A stretch of DNA of 64,000 nucleotides from an uncultured Bacteroidales bacterium (GCA_905235445.1 CAJOLJ010000013.1:49411-113410), one strand, 5' to 3'; positions 50,109 through 59,498 are shown, numbered from the stretch's first letter. Numbers and translations: made by a program. The notes: generated by a model not told the origin, from the letters alone.

Positions 50109-51785
50109 ATGAAAAAGTTCCTTTCACTTCTGGTGGCCATTTCCACCATCACGCTACTATCCTGCGGTGGCGGCGAGGACGACGGGGACATTACCCCCAC
50201 CATACCCCCGAAGGACGACACCCAGGAGCAACAGCCGGACACTCCGACCGCTCCGCCATCCGACCCTGATGTAGTGTATACGATAGATGCCAGCGGGACC
50301 TCCGGGAAAATAAGCGAGTACATCTATGGACTGAATGTCAGTTATGATTTTTCGCACAGCGGGGAGGACTATTCCACCATGGTGCGATTCGGCGGGAACC
50401 GCACGACAGGCTTCAACTGGGAGAATAACGCATCGAATGCCGGTTCGGACTGGCACCACTCCAGTGATGACTTCCTGGTAGGGTACTCTATCAAAGGCTC
50501 AGAGAGGAACGCTCCTGGCTCCGTAGCCTCTACCTTCATAAAGAACTGCCTTGGCAGCGGCCAGGTCCCCCTTTTCACCATACCCATCGCCTACAAGGTA
50601 GCGGCAGACATGAATGGGGAGGTAGCAGAGGGTGACGAGTCCAGGTGGGTGGCGAACCTTCCCTGCAAGGGGGAGGAATTCTCCCGGACACCTGACCTTG
50701 GGGACGGGAAAGTATTCCAGGATGAGTGCGTGGACTTCCTCACCTCCGTCGCCGGAGGCGGCGGGAAGATATTCTACTGCCTTGACAACGAGCCCGGCAT
50801 ATGGCACTCCACCCATCCGAGGATAGTGCCAGAACATATATCCTGCGCCGAGTTCATAGACCGCAGCATCGAGTTTGCAAGCGCGGTAAAGGATGTGGAC
50901 CCGCTGAGCACCGTCTTCGGGTTCGTGGCATTCGGGTACTCCAGCTACATGTCCTTCGCCGGGGCCCCCGACTGGGACAAAATCAAGTCTGAAAGCAACT
51001 ATGACTGGTTCATTGACTACTATCTAGAGAGCATGGCAAAGGCCTCGGAGGAGAAAGGGAAGACACTCGTGGATGTCCTGGACCTTCACTGGTATCCGGA
51101 GGCGAGGGGTGATGAGAGGATCTGTTCTTCCACGGCGAATTCTCTCAAGGACAAGAAAGCCCGCTTGCAGGCCCCCCGTTCCCTGTGGGACGACACTTAC
51201 AAGGAGGACAGTTGGATAACCGCTACATCCTCAAATTACTTCCTTCCGATCCTGCCGAAGATTCTTGAGTCAATCAGGAAGTACTCCCCCACCACGAAAC
51301 TCGCCTTCACCGAGTACAGCTACGGCGGGTTCGATGACATAACAGGGGCGATAGCCCTTGCCGAAGTCCTCGGAATCTTCGGCAAGTATGACATCTATGC
51401 AGCCTCCCACTGGGGCTCCCCCGGCTCCTACGGGGATGCGGCCTTCAAGCTGTACCGGGACTATGACGGCAATAAGTCCTCTTTCGGGGAGTGGAGGCTG
51501 GAATCCTCCATGTCCGGTTCCTGGGAAAACACCGGGGTGTTCGCATCCGCGAGCACGGAGAGTGCCGATGAGATCCATGTGATAGTGACGAACAAGAATA
51601 TGGATGAGCCCCTCGAGGGAAAATTCGTAGTCTCTTCAAATAAGAACTACACCACCGCCACTCCCTATTACGTGAACGGGGTGTCCTCTTCCATAAGGAA
51701 AGTGGACCCCATAACAATCCAGGACAACACCTTCCAGTACAACATACCGGCCCTCAGTGCAGTGCATATCGTGATATCGAAATAG
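50109..51785 (+). CDS. GH44-family endoglucanase/xyloglucanase, lipoprotein
   Basis: 558 residues. A lipoprotein signal ends LLSCGGG, followed by a Pro/Thr/Asp linker (about 25-60). The catalytic domain starts at YIYGLNVSYDFS with the family signature RFGGNRTTGFNWENNASNAG. The acid/base Glu is in LDNEPGIW (about residue 228) and the nucleophile in FTEYSYGG (about residue 402). VDVLDLHWYPEA is also diagnostic. GH44 enzymes cut beta-1,4-glucans, notably xyloglucan and carboxymethylcellulose. It would act on the cell surface. No SusC/SusD pair or other glycan gene is adjacent, so this is an orphan glucanase. Confidence 0.92.
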   Translation: MKKFLSLLVAISTITLLSCGGGEDDGDITPTIPPKDDTQEQQPDTPTAPPSDPDVVYTIDASGTSGKISEYIYGLNVSYDFSHSGEDYSTMVRFGGNRTTGFNWENNASNAGSDWHHSSDDFLVGYSIKGSERNAPGSVASTFIKNCLGSGQVPLFTIPIAYKVAADMNGEVAEGDESRWVANLPCKGEEFSRTPDLGDGKVFQDECVDFLTSVAGGGGKIFYCLDNEPGIWHSTHPRIVPEHISCAEFIDRSIEFASAVKDVDPLSTVFGFVAFGYSSYMSFAGAPDWDKIKSESNYDWFIDYYLESMAKASEEKGKTLVDVLDLHWYPEARGDERICSSTANSLKDKKARLQAPRSLWDDTYKEDSWITATSSNYFLPILPKILESIRKYSPTTKLAFTEYSYGGFDDITGAIALAEVLGIFGKYDIYAASHWGSPGSYGDAAFKLYRDYDGNKSSFGEWRLESSMSGSWENTGVFASASTESADEIHVIVTNKNMDEPLEGKFVVSSNKNYTTATPYYVNGVSSSIRKVDPITIQDNTFQYNIPALSAVHIVISK

Positions 51786-51894
51786 GAGGGCGGGGAGAAG
51801 AGCATTGCCCCCCCCGGAAGGCCTTTTACCGTGGTGCTTTGCGCCCCCTTGATCCGGCCACAGACAGCGAAGAACCCCGGTTCCCAGAGTCATC

Positions 51895-51936
51895 CTAAAA
51901 CAATAGCCCGCAGACAGACCATCCTGCCTACGGGCT
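51895..51936 (-). terminator. Terminator of the rpsF-rpsR-rplI operon
   Basis: On the - strand AGCCCGTAGGCAG pairs with CTGTCTGCGGGCT around a 6-base loop, with two G-T pairs, followed by ATTGTTTT. Confidence 0.8.
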
Positions 51937-51963
51937 GAACTTACTATCGGATCCGGAATGGGA

Positions 51964-52413
51964 TTACTCTTCCGCTACGATTTCGAACTTGAATGTTCCC
52001 TTGACTCCCTTGTAGCACTTGACCTCAGCCTCGTACTCACCGAGAGCCTTGACATCCTCGGAGATGACGGTAATGTCCTTCTTGTCGACATCGATGCCGG
52101 CAGCCTGGAGGGCGTCAGCAAGCTGTGCAGCAGTGACGGAACCATAGATCTTTCCGTTTTCGCTTACCTTGGCGGCAACCTTCACGGAAGTCTCGGAGAC
52201 CTTCTTTGCGAGAGCCTCGGCCTCAGCCATGAGCCTTGCCTCCTTGTGAGCGCGCTGACGCACTGTCTCTGCGTGCTGCTTGAGGGCGGAGGGGGTAGCG
52301 GGGATAGCGAAGCCCTGGGGAACGAGATAATTGACGGCGTAACCGTCCTTTACTGTGACGATATCGTCAACATGACCGAGATTGGCCACTTCTTTCTTAA
52401 GTATAATCTTCAT
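51964..52413 (-). CDS. rplI: 50S ribosomal protein bL9
   Basis: 149 residues, the usual length. The N-terminal RNA-binding domain has MKIILKKEVANLGHVDDIVTVKDGYAVNYLVPQG and the long connecting helix follows (LKQHAETVRQRAHKEARLMAEAEALAKK). It binds 23S rRNA at the base of the L1 stalk. It is the last gene of rpsF-rpsR-rplI and is followed by a terminator. Confidence 0.97.
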   Translation of the reverse strand: MKIILKKEVANLGHVDDIVTVKDGYAVNYLVPQGFAIPATPSALKQHAETVRQRAHKEARLMAEAEALAKKVSETSVKVAAKVSENGKIYGSVTAAQLADALQAAGIDVDKKDITVISEDVKALGEYEAEVKCYKGVKGTFKFEIVAEE

Positions 52414-52430
52414 GACAGTATCTCCTCTGA

Positions 52431-52712
52431 TTATTTAAGAAGGTCGGTAACGTAAGGAAGGAGGGCGAGGGAACGGGCACGCTTGACGGCCTGGGCAACC
52501 TTGCGCTGGAACTTGAGGGAAGTACCGGTGATGCGGCGGGGAAGGATCTTGCCCTGCTCGTTGAGGAACTTCTTGAGGAACTCAGGGTCCTTGTAATCGA
52601 CGTATTTGATGCCTGCCTTCTTGAAACGGCAGTATTTCTTCTTCCTGACCTCTACCGTAGGAGGGTTGAGATAACGGATCTCGCTGTTGTTCGTTGTAGT
52701 AGTTGTTGCCAT
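52431..52712 (-). CDS. rpsR: 30S ribosomal protein bS18
   Basis: 93 residues. The core [29 protein letters not shown] is the S18 signature, with [21 protein letters not shown] after it. An 18-residue Thr/Asn-rich leader precedes it. It pairs with bS6 on the 30S platform; rpsF is just upstream, and rplI follows after 17 bases. Confidence 0.97.
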   Translation of the reverse strand: MATTTTTNNSEIRYLNPPTVEVRKKKYCRFKKAGIKYVDYKDPEFLKKFLNEQGKILPRRITGTSLKFQRKVAQAVKRARSLALLPYVTDLLK

Positions 52713-52723
52713 AATTCTATCTC

Positions 52724-53074
52724 CTACTCGTTGTTAGCCTTTGCCTGGCGGTTAGCCCTTCTCTTCTGGGCATATGCGATGGAATTCTTGTCCAGAGCGA
52801 CAGTGAGGTAGCGGAGAATGCGCTCATCCCTGCGATACTGGGTCTCGAATGCTGCGACCAGCTGAGGGTCGGCTTTGAACTCGATCAGGTAATAGAACCC
52901 TGACGTCTTGTGCTGGATAGGGTAGGCGAGCTGCCTCAGGCCCCAGTCCTCTTCGTACACAATCTCACCACCGTTGTCCTTGATGAAATTGACGTACTTG
53001 GCAACCGCTTCCTTCATCTGGGCATCAGACAAAACGGGAGTTGCAATGAAAACGGTCTCGTACTGTTTTACCAT
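52724..53074 (-). CDS. rpsF: 30S ribosomal protein bS6
   Basis: 116 residues. The family pattern [40 protein letters not shown] and [13 protein letters not shown] is complete. It is the first gene of the three-gene ribosomal operon, 11 bases before rpsR. A predicted promoter with TAAATTTG lies about 75 bases upstream, and the leader contains paired AGTCC/GGACT and GTCC/GGAC arms that could be an autoregulatory site for the S6:S18 pair. Confidence 0.97.
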   Translation of the reverse strand: MVKQYETVFIATPVLSDAQMKEAVAKYVNFIKDNGGEIVYEEDWGLRQLAYPIQHKTSGFYYLIEFKADPQLVAAFETQYRRDERILRYLTVALDKNSIAYAQKRRANRQAKANNE

Positions 53075-53145
53075 TTGGGTTTGTAATTTATTGTATGATA
53101 ATTAATTAAAGTCCTTCTAGGACATTTTGGCCGCTAAAAGGACTG

Positions 53146-53153
53146 CAAATTTA
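53146..53153 (-). promoter_or_regulatory. -7 element of the rpsF operon promoter
   Basis: CAAATTTA on the + strand reads TAAATTTG on the - strand. A CTTG about 19 bases upstream may be the -33. The leader is about 70 bases. Confidence 0.5.
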
Positions 53154-53324
53154 GGAATAATTTTTTGTTTTCCAAGACCTTCCCGAAGAATTAATTTTCT
53201 TTCCTGGGAAACCCGCATCAAAACAAAATGTTTACTATAGCCCCGGTCGCTATCTTTTTTGCTACGCATCACATAAGGTGCTGCGAAACTTTCATCCGTT
53301 AGACTTGTGTCATGCCCCCCGCAC

Positions 53325-53359
53325 ACGCAAAAGCACCGAAAACGTCATTTTTCGGTGCT
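53325..53359 (-). terminator. Terminator of pepD
   Basis: On the - strand AGCACCGAAAA pairs perfectly with TTTTCGGTGCT (11-base arms, 6-base loop), followed by TTTGCG. Confidence 0.7.
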
Positions 53360-53475
53360 GAAATGTGGTGTTTTTGACCTGATCCTACCTCTTGTGGTTC
53401 AATTAAGAACTGCTTTGAACGTTGTTTTAGATGCAGGGTGTCATATTCATTCCCGGGGATCTGTCCGGAGCCCCG

Positions 53476-54930
53476 CTACTTGGTGGGCACGGCCGCAAGC
53501 ACAGCCTTGAGGTACTCCCATGTCCTCGCTACGGAGGCAATGTTCACCTTCTCGTCCGGGGAGTGGGGATACTTGATTGTGGGTCCTATGGATACCATCT
53601 CCCAGTTGGGATACTTGGCCCCCATGATGGCGCACTCCAGTCCGCCGTGGGTAGCCATGATCTTCATGTCACGGCCGTAGACCTTCTTGAACATATCCAT
53701 CATGACCTTATTCATCGGGGTGTCCAGTTTGGGTGTCCAGCCGTAGTACCCGCCCTTTATGGCGATCTTCGCACCGGCGAGCTCGAAGAGGCAGCGCATC
53801 CTCTCGGCAAGGTATGCCTTGGAAGTGTCCACTGCGCTACGCATCAGGGAATGGACCAGGATATGTCCGTTTGAGGTCCTTACGATAGCCATGTTGGTGG
53901 AAGTCTCGGTGAGGCCTTCCATGGTGCGGCTCATCCTCACGACTCCGGCGGGGCAGGCAAGGATTGCCTTGACGGCACGGAGCATGACCTCGGGATCGAT
54001 GACCTCGGCGGGAACGTCCACCGCCTCGACGGCAAGGCTGGCACCCGGGTCGGAGTCAATGTACTCAGCCTTCACATCAGCGAAGATGCCCTGGATGATT
54101 TCCCGGACCTTCTTCATCTTGCGGGGAGGAACGGCTATGACTGCACTGGCCTCGAAAGGAATGGCATTGCGAAGCGACCCTCCATTGAAGGAAGCCACAC
54201 CGACTCCTGCCTTCTCGATGAGAGGAAGGAGGATGCGTGCGACCACCTTGTTGGCATTGGCCCTATAGAGGCTGATGTCCATTCCGGAATGTCCTCCCTG
54301 AAGGCCGCTGACGGTGAACTTGCAACCTTTGTAGCCCTTCTGGACGGGGGAGGTCGAATACTTGAAGTCAGCCACGGCATCGAGTCCTCCGGCACATCCG
54401 ACGCAAAGTTCACCCTCTTCCTCGGAATCGAGGTTGATGAGGATGTCTCCCTGGAGCACGCCGGGCTTGAGGGAATTCGCACCTGTCATGCCGGTCTCCT
54501 CGTCATAGGTGACAAGCACCTCGATGGGGCCGTGGGCAATGCTCTCGTCTTCGAGGACGGCAAGTCCCATGGCGACGCCGATTCCGTTGTCGGCACCCAG
54601 CGTGGTACGGTCTGCGGTCACCCACTCCCCGTCGACGTATGCCTTGATGGGGTCGGTGAGAAAGTCATGTGAGGAATCCGAAGTCTTCTGGGGAACCATG
54701 TCCATGTGGCCCTGGAGGATCACTCCCCTCATGTTCTCGCAACCGGGGGTAGCCCCCTTGCGGAAAATGATGTTGCCGGTATCGTCGCGGAAAACCTCGA
54801 CTCCGTGTTCCTCCCCCCACTTGAGGAGATATTCCTGGACCTTGCCCTCATGCTTTGAGGGGCGGGGAATCTGTGTGAGCCCGTAGAAGTTCTTCCAAAC
54901 GATCGTAGGCTCCAAATCTTTGATGATCAT
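53476..54930 (-). CDS. pepD: Aminoacyl-histidine dipeptidase (M20, PepD)
   Basis: 484 residues, full length. The start IVWKNFYGLTQIPRPSKHEGKVQEYL is typical of PepD. Zinc ligands and catalytic residues lie in GHMDMVPQ (His, Asp), LGADNGIGVAMG (bridging Asp), YDEETGMTGA (Glu pair), NLDSEEEGE (Asp) and the late HGGLECAIM (His). It hydrolyses dipeptides in the cytoplasm and so completes the S9/M16 and POT peptide route. The gene is 33 bases downstream of an LpxL-like acyltransferase gene on the same strand. Confidence 0.95.
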   Translation of the reverse strand: MIIKDLEPTIVWKNFYGLTQIPRPSKHEGKVQEYLLKWGEEHGVEVFRDDTGNIIFRKGATPGCENMRGVILQGHMDMVPQKTSDSSHDFLTDPIKAYVDGEWVTADRTTLGADNGIGVAMGLAVLEDESIAHGPIEVLVTYDEETGMTGANSLKPGVLQGDILINLDSEEEGELCVGCAGGLDAVADFKYSTSPVQKGYKGCKFTVSGLQGGHSGMDISLYRANANKVVARILLPLIEKAGVGVASFNGGSLRNAIPFEASAVIAVPPRKMKKVREIIQGIFADVKAEYIDSDPGASLAVEAVDVPAEVIDPEVMLRAVKAILACPAGVVRMSRTMEGLTETSTNMAIVRTSNGHILVHSLMRSAVDTSKAYLAERMRCLFELAGAKIAIKGGYYGWTPKLDTPMNKVMMDMFKKVYGRDMKIMATHGGLECAIMGAKYPNWEMVSIGPTIKYPHSPDEKVNIASVARTWEYLKAVLAAVPTK

Positions 54931-54963
54931 ACTTTTTGATTAAAGGATAGTGTTATGTTGCAA

Positions 54964-55935
54964 TTATTGTTGTCGCACGGATGCAGTCGCGCTATTTGCT
55001 GCCGCTTTCTTTGCCGGGGAGGGTGCATCCCCGGGCTTCTTCCACCGCCTGTGGCTCCAGAGGTAGTTGAAGGGATTTCGCCTGATGTCCTCCTCCAGCA
55101 TCCCCGCATACACCCTCACGATATCTTCCGTCCCCATCTTGGAGGCATCCTCGCAGACCTCCCTGAAAGTGACTTCGTAGTGTCCCCTCTCCTTTCTGTC
55201 GAAACTCATATACAGGACACTCATGTGTAGCTTCCTGGAAAGGGCCGCGGCACCTGTCATGAAACGGGTCTCCTGGTTCATGAACGACGGTACGGTGCAG
55301 TATGCTGCGCCCCTGTACGGGTACTGGTCCACCGGGAATATGTACAGGTTCCTCTCCCCCCGGTGTGAAAGGGCGTAGCGCAGTATCTGAGAGGACTCCA
55401 GGTATCCGCCGTAGTCGGGCGGAAGCGGGGCTGTCCTGTTCTCCCTGAGAAAATCGTCCCAGAAAGGGCTCCTGAGCCTCTTGTAGACGACCTTCGGCTT
55501 GTCGGGGGTTACCGGCAGGGTCCCGTCCTCCCCTCTCATCGCCTCAAGCAGTCCCGAAGTGAGTTCCCAGTTCCCGAAGTGGGAACAAAGGAGCATCACG
55601 TCTCCCCTGGATAGGGCCCCCGTAAGCATGGGGGCATTCGTCACCTTTGCAATGCCGGTCTTCCTGATCTTTGCGGGGTCCCTGTCAGTCCCCCCGAACC
55701 ACATGGCCTCTGCGAAAAGCTCCCCGAAGTGCTTGTAGAAGTCCTTCCGAAGGGCCCTTACCTGCTTGTAGTCCAGCTCCGGAAAACATCTCGACAGGTT
55801 CATCGTAACGACATCCCTCCTGTAATGGAGGAGTTCGGAGGCAATCCATCCGACTGCTTTACCACATTTATAATGGAAAGACAGCGGCAGCCTCTGGAGT
55901 GGCCTGAAAAATAGAAGGAATGTCTTTGCGCCCAT
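54964..55935 (-). CDS. LpxL/HtrB-like lipid A biosynthesis acyltransferase family protein
   Basis: 323 residues with an N-terminal hydrophobic segment (TFLLFFRPLQRLPLSFHYKCGKAVGWIASELL). The acyltransferase motif is SHFGNWE (HX4E) near residue 128. RRDVVTMNLSRCFPE at 38-52 is the family's early landmark. Such enzymes add a secondary acyl chain to lipid A at the inner membrane. The Bacteroidota have LpxL-type and flavolipin-related members of this family, so lipid A as acceptor is likely but not certain. The C-terminal residues after WKKPGDAPSPAKK are low complexity. Confidence 0.87.
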   Translation of the reverse strand: MGAKTFLLFFRPLQRLPLSFHYKCGKAVGWIASELLHYRRDVVTMNLSRCFPELDYKQVRALRKDFYKHFGELFAEAMWFGGTDRDPAKIRKTGIAKVTNAPMLTGALSRGDVMLLCSHFGNWELTSGLLEAMRGEDGTLPVTPDKPKVVYKRLRSPFWDDFLRENRTAPLPPDYGGYLESSQILRYALSHRGERNLYIFPVDQYPYRGAAYCTVPSFMNQETRFMTGAAALSRKLHMSVLYMSFDRKERGHYEVTFREVCEDASKMGTEDIVRVYAGMLEEDIRRNPFNYLWSHRRWKKPGDAPSPAKKAAANSATASVRQQ

Positions 55936-56189
55936 GCGTTCATAGCGAGGGTAAGCACCTCACGGATGACAAAACTACAAAAAAGGTCCGACAATACATA
56001 ATCATATCCGCGGGAGAGTCCCGAAGGGAAGAGCCCCCCAAGAGTGAACCCAATTTGTATTTTTCGGACGGGTTTACTAATTTAGCATTTTCTTGGGGAG
56101 CAACCCCAAGGGGGCGCACACATCAATGACGAATAAATATTAAAATATAAATTTCAATATTATAAACTACACAAACCCTTAAGAACCCT
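55936..56189. other. Divergent intergenic region, acyltransferase and POT genes
   Basis: About 254 bases. CAAAACTA at 55970-55977 (TAGTTTTG on the - strand) is a possible -7 for the acyltransferase; the POT promoter is at 56054-56085. The last 100 bases before the POT ATG are very AT-rich. No gene seen. Confidence 0.5.
56054..56085 (+). promoter_or_regulatory. Candidate promoter of the POT transporter pair
   Basis: TTTG at 56054-56057 and TAATTTAG at 56078-56085, 20 bases apart; one mismatch to the -7 consensus. The leader would be about 100 bases and AT-rich. Confidence 0.5.
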
Positions 56190-57749
56190 ATGTTTAAAGG
56201 ACATCCCAAAGGTTTACTGGCCGCCGCTCTCAGCAACATGGGAGAGAGGTTCGGCTACTACATCATGAATGCTGTGCTCGTGCTGTTCCTGTGTTCGAAG
56301 TTCGGACTTTCGGACACCAGTGCGGGACTCATCTATTCCATTTTCTATTCGGGAATCTACATCCTCAGCCTCGTCGGAGGAATCATCGCCGACAGGACTT
56401 CCAACTACAAGGGCACCATCCAGAGAGGCCTCATCATAATGGCCCTCGGCTATGCGCTGCTGTCCATCCCGATCCTTGCGACACCCGCGAACAAAGCCGC
56501 CCTGCTCTCCTTCACCTGCGTGGCCCTGTTCATGATCGCATTCGGCAACGGCCTTTTCAAGGGCAACTTGCAGGCCATCGTGGGACAGATGTACGACAAC
56601 CTGGAGGCTGACGCAGCCAAGAAGGGTCCCGAGGCGCTTGCCCAGGCAAAGGACAAGAGGGACTCCGGATTCCAGATCTTCTACGTCTTCATCAATATCG
56701 GAGGACTCATCGCCCCGTTCGTAGCCCCGCTCCTCAGGCAGTGGTGGCTAGGTGTGCACGGCCTTCGTTACAATTCCCAGCTCCCCAAACTCTGCCATGA
56801 GTTCATAAATACCGGGAACGTTCCCGCCAACCTCGTTTCCCAGGCTGCCGATGCCGGGATGACCCTCGACCCCACGAACCTCGATGCAGTCGGGACTTTC
56901 TGCACCAACTACCTGGATTACTTCAATTCCGGGATACACTATTCCTTCATAGCATCCGTCGCAGCGATGCTCATTTCCCTTATCATCTTCCTCGTCACCA
57001 AGAAGGTATTCCCCACTCCCGGAAAGAAGGCGCAGGTTGTGTCCGTCGAATACACCCAGGAAGAGAAGCGGGCAATGGCCAAGGAAATCAAGCAGAGGAT
57101 GTACGCACTCTTCGCCGTGCTCGGGGTAGTCATCTTCTTCTGGTTCTCCTTCCACCAGAACGGACAGAGCCTGTCGATGTTCGCCCGTGACTTTGTCAAC
57201 ACCTCCTCCATCGCCCCCGAGATCTGGCAGGCGGTGAACCCGTTCTTCGTGATTGTGCTGACCCCTGTCATCATGTGGTTCTTCGCGGCCCTGACAAAGA
57301 AGGGAAAGCAGATTTCCACTCCCCGCAAGATAGCCTACGGCATGGGCATCGCCGCCATGGCATACCTGTTCCTTTCACTCTTCTCCTTCAAGATGGGCTA
57401 TCCTTCCGCAAACGACTTCCTCGGCCTTCCCACCGATGCGCAGAATGCGGTCAAGGCGGGACCTTGGGTACTGATAGTGACTTACTTCTTCCTCACAGTG
57501 GCGGAACTCTTCATCTCCCCTCTCGGACTTTCCTTCGTATCCAAGGTCGCTCCCAAGAACATGCAGGGCCTCTGTCAGGGCCTGTGGCTGGGTGCCACCG
57601 CAGTAGGCAACCTCTTCCTCTTCCTCGGTCCCAAGATGTACAACGTCATGCCTCTTGGATACTGCTGGGGAGTATTCCTGCTGCTGTGCCTGATATCTAT
57701 GGGCGTAATGTTCGGAATGGTCAAGTGGCTCGAGAAAGTGACAAGCTAA
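56190..57749 (+). CDS. POT-family proton-dependent oligopeptide transporter, copy 1
   Basis: 519 residues with about 14 membrane helices. The start is KGHPKGLLAAALSNMGERFGYYIMNAVLVLFL. The POT motif that is normally ExxERFxYYG reads NMGERFGYYI here: Glu-Arg is kept but the first Glu is Asn and the last Gly is Ile. The later GNGLFKGNLQAIVGQMY, FYVFINIGGLIAP and LFISPLGLSFVSKVAPKNMQGL motifs fit POT carriers. It takes up di- and tripeptides with protons across the inner membrane. It is 44 bases upstream of a paralogue. Substrate range not readable. Confidence 0.93.
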   Translation: MFKGHPKGLLAAALSNMGERFGYYIMNAVLVLFLCSKFGLSDTSAGLIYSIFYSGIYILSLVGGIIADRTSNYKGTIQRGLIIMALGYALLSIPILATPANKAALLSFTCVALFMIAFGNGLFKGNLQAIVGQMYDNLEADAAKKGPEALAQAKDKRDSGFQIFYVFINIGGLIAPFVAPLLRQWWLGVHGLRYNSQLPKLCHEFINTGNVPANLVSQAADAGMTLDPTNLDAVGTFCTNYLDYFNSGIHYSFIASVAAMLISLIIFLVTKKVFPTPGKKAQVVSVEYTQEEKRAMAKEIKQRMYALFAVLGVVIFFWFSFHQNGQSLSMFARDFVNTSSIAPEIWQAVNPFFVIVLTPVIMWFFAALTKKGKQISTPRKIAYGMGIAAMAYLFLSLFSFKMGYPSANDFLGLPTDAQNAVKAGPWVLIVTYFFLTVAELFISPLGLSFVSKVAPKNMQGLCQGLWLGATAVGNLFLFLGPKMYNVMPLGYCWGVFLLLCLISMGVMFGMVKWLEKVTS

Positions 57750-57793
57750 CGCCCCTGGAATCAACAACTTAATTTTTCATACAACACATCATC

Positions 57794-59467
57794 ATGTTCA
57801 AAGGACAACCAAAGGGCCTGTTCGCACTGGCGCTCGCAAACACCGGTGAGAGATTCGGCTACTACACGATGCTAGCCATTTTCATGCTGTTCCTCCAGGC
57901 CAAGTTCGGCCTCGGACAGGCGGCGGCAGGCCAGATTTACGCCATTTTCCTGGCTGCGGTATACTTCATGCCGGTAGTCGGTGGATGGCTCGCAGACAAG
58001 ATCGGATTCGGGAAGTGCGTAGTCACCGGAATCTGCATTATGTTCCTCGGCTATGTATTCCTGTCCATCCCGACCGGGGCCAATACCGCTGGGATGGTGC
58101 TCATGTTCGGTGCCCTGGCTCTCATCGCAGTGGGAACCGGACTTTTCAAGGGGAACCTCCAGGTCATGGTCGGCAACCTCTACGACGACCCCAAGTACGC
58201 CGCCAAGAGGGACTCCGCATTCAGCCTCTTCTACATGGCCATAAACATCGGAGCGATGTTCGCCCCCTCCGCAGCCACGGCCATCACCAACAAGTTCCTC
58301 GGCAAGGCCGGCCTCATCTACAAGGCTGACATCCCGGCCCTCGCCCATCAGTTCCTGGACGGGACCATCACCCCCGAGAACGGGGACAGGCTCGCCGCTT
58401 TCGCCAAGATGATGCCAGGAAGCGATGTCCAGGCCATGGACCTGGGCGCTTTCAGCAGCTACTACATCGAGCATCTCTCTTCCTCCTACAACATGGGGTT
58501 CGCCGTGGCATGCGTCTCCCTGATTGTCTCCATCGCAATCTACTTCTCCTGCAGGGCTTGGTTCAAGCACGCTGACGTCAATGCCAAGCAGAAGGCCAAG
58601 GCCGACACGAACTACGTGGAGCTCACCCCCAAGCAGACCAAGGACCGCATCGTCGCCCTGTGCCTGGTATTCGCAGTCGTGATCTTCTTCTGGATGGCAT
58701 TCCACCAGAACGGGTCTTCCCTTACCTGGTTCGCACGTGACTACACCCAGAGCCAGGCCGTGGGATGGACAAGGATAGGGTTCAACATCTGGGCCCTTGC
58801 CCTCATCGCAGCTTCCGTATACACGATTTTCGCCACTTTCCAGTCAGAGAAGAGCACTAGCAAGATCATCTTCGGAGGCATTACGGCGGTTCTCTGGATA
58901 GGAGCCTACATGATTTTCAGGGGCCTTCCCAATCCCCTGGACATCTTCCCCCAGCTCTTCCAGCAGTTCAACCCGTTCTTCGTCGTTGCCCTCACCCCGG
59001 TGAGCATGGCGGTTTTCTCGGCCCTCGCCAAAAAGGGCAAGGAGCCTTCCGCACCAGCCAAGATCGGGCTCGGAATGTTCGTCGCCGCCCTAGGCTACCT
59101 GGTCATGATATTCGCATCCCTGGGACAGGCCTCCCCTGCCCAGCTTAACGGAACGGTATCCCCGGATCCCGTGGTTCCCACGTACCTGATGGGAACATAC
59201 CTGGTCCTGACATTCGCCGAGCTTCTGCTCTCCCCGATGGGCATCTCCTTCGTCTCGAAGGTCGCCCCGCCAAAGTACAAGGGCCTGATGATGGGACTGT
59301 GGTTCGCCTCGACAGCCGTCGGCAACTACCTCAGTTCCATACCCGGACTTCTGTGGAAGGCAGTTCCGCTGTGGGCCAACTGGGCCATCCTGATGGGACT
59401 TTGCGTAATCGCAGGTGTCGTGATGTTCAGTATGCTCCGTAAACTTGAGGCCGCAACAAGCGAATAG
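57794..59467 (+). CDS. POT-family proton-dependent oligopeptide transporter, copy 2
   Basis: 557 residues, a tandem paralogue of the preceding gene: both begin MFKG-PKGL and carry NxGERFGYY and GTGLFKGNLQVMVGNLYDD. The first Glu of ExxER is Asn here too (NTGERFGYYTM). About 14 helices; LLSPMGISFVSKVAPPKYKGLMMG marks the last third. The copies have diverged throughout, so the duplication is not recent. A strong terminator follows, closing the two-gene operon. Different peptide ranges for the two are possible but not shown. Confidence 0.93.
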   Translation: MFKGQPKGLFALALANTGERFGYYTMLAIFMLFLQAKFGLGQAAAGQIYAIFLAAVYFMPVVGGWLADKIGFGKCVVTGICIMFLGYVFLSIPTGANTAGMVLMFGALALIAVGTGLFKGNLQVMVGNLYDDPKYAAKRDSAFSLFYMAINIGAMFAPSAATAITNKFLGKAGLIYKADIPALAHQFLDGTITPENGDRLAAFAKMMPGSDVQAMDLGAFSSYYIEHLSSSYNMGFAVACVSLIVSIAIYFSCRAWFKHADVNAKQKAKADTNYVELTPKQTKDRIVALCLVFAVVIFFWMAFHQNGSSLTWFARDYTQSQAVGWTRIGFNIWALALIAASVYTIFATFQSEKSTSKIIFGGITAVLWIGAYMIFRGLPNPLDIFPQLFQQFNPFFVVALTPVSMAVFSALAKKGKEPSAPAKIGLGMFVAALGYLVMIFASLGQASPAQLNGTVSPDPVVPTYLMGTYLVLTFAELLLSPMGISFVSKVAPPKYKGLMMGLWFASTAVGNYLSSIPGLLWKAVPLWANWAILMGLCVIAGVVMFSMLRKLEAATSE

Positions 59468-59498
59468 CCCTCTACCTTCATAATGGAAGGACAACCAT

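Larger units (their letters stand above)
53075..53475. other. Intergenic region between rpsF and pepD
   Basis: About 400 bases, without a gene I can support. It contains the rpsF leader and -7 TAAATTTG (53146-53153, - strand), and the pepD terminator at 53332-53359. The 69-residue ORF on the - strand here looks random. Confidence 0.6.

Noticed and set aside
53117-53326. 69-residue - strand ORF upstream of rpsF
   Set aside because: It overlaps the rpsF promoter and has no motif or start context.
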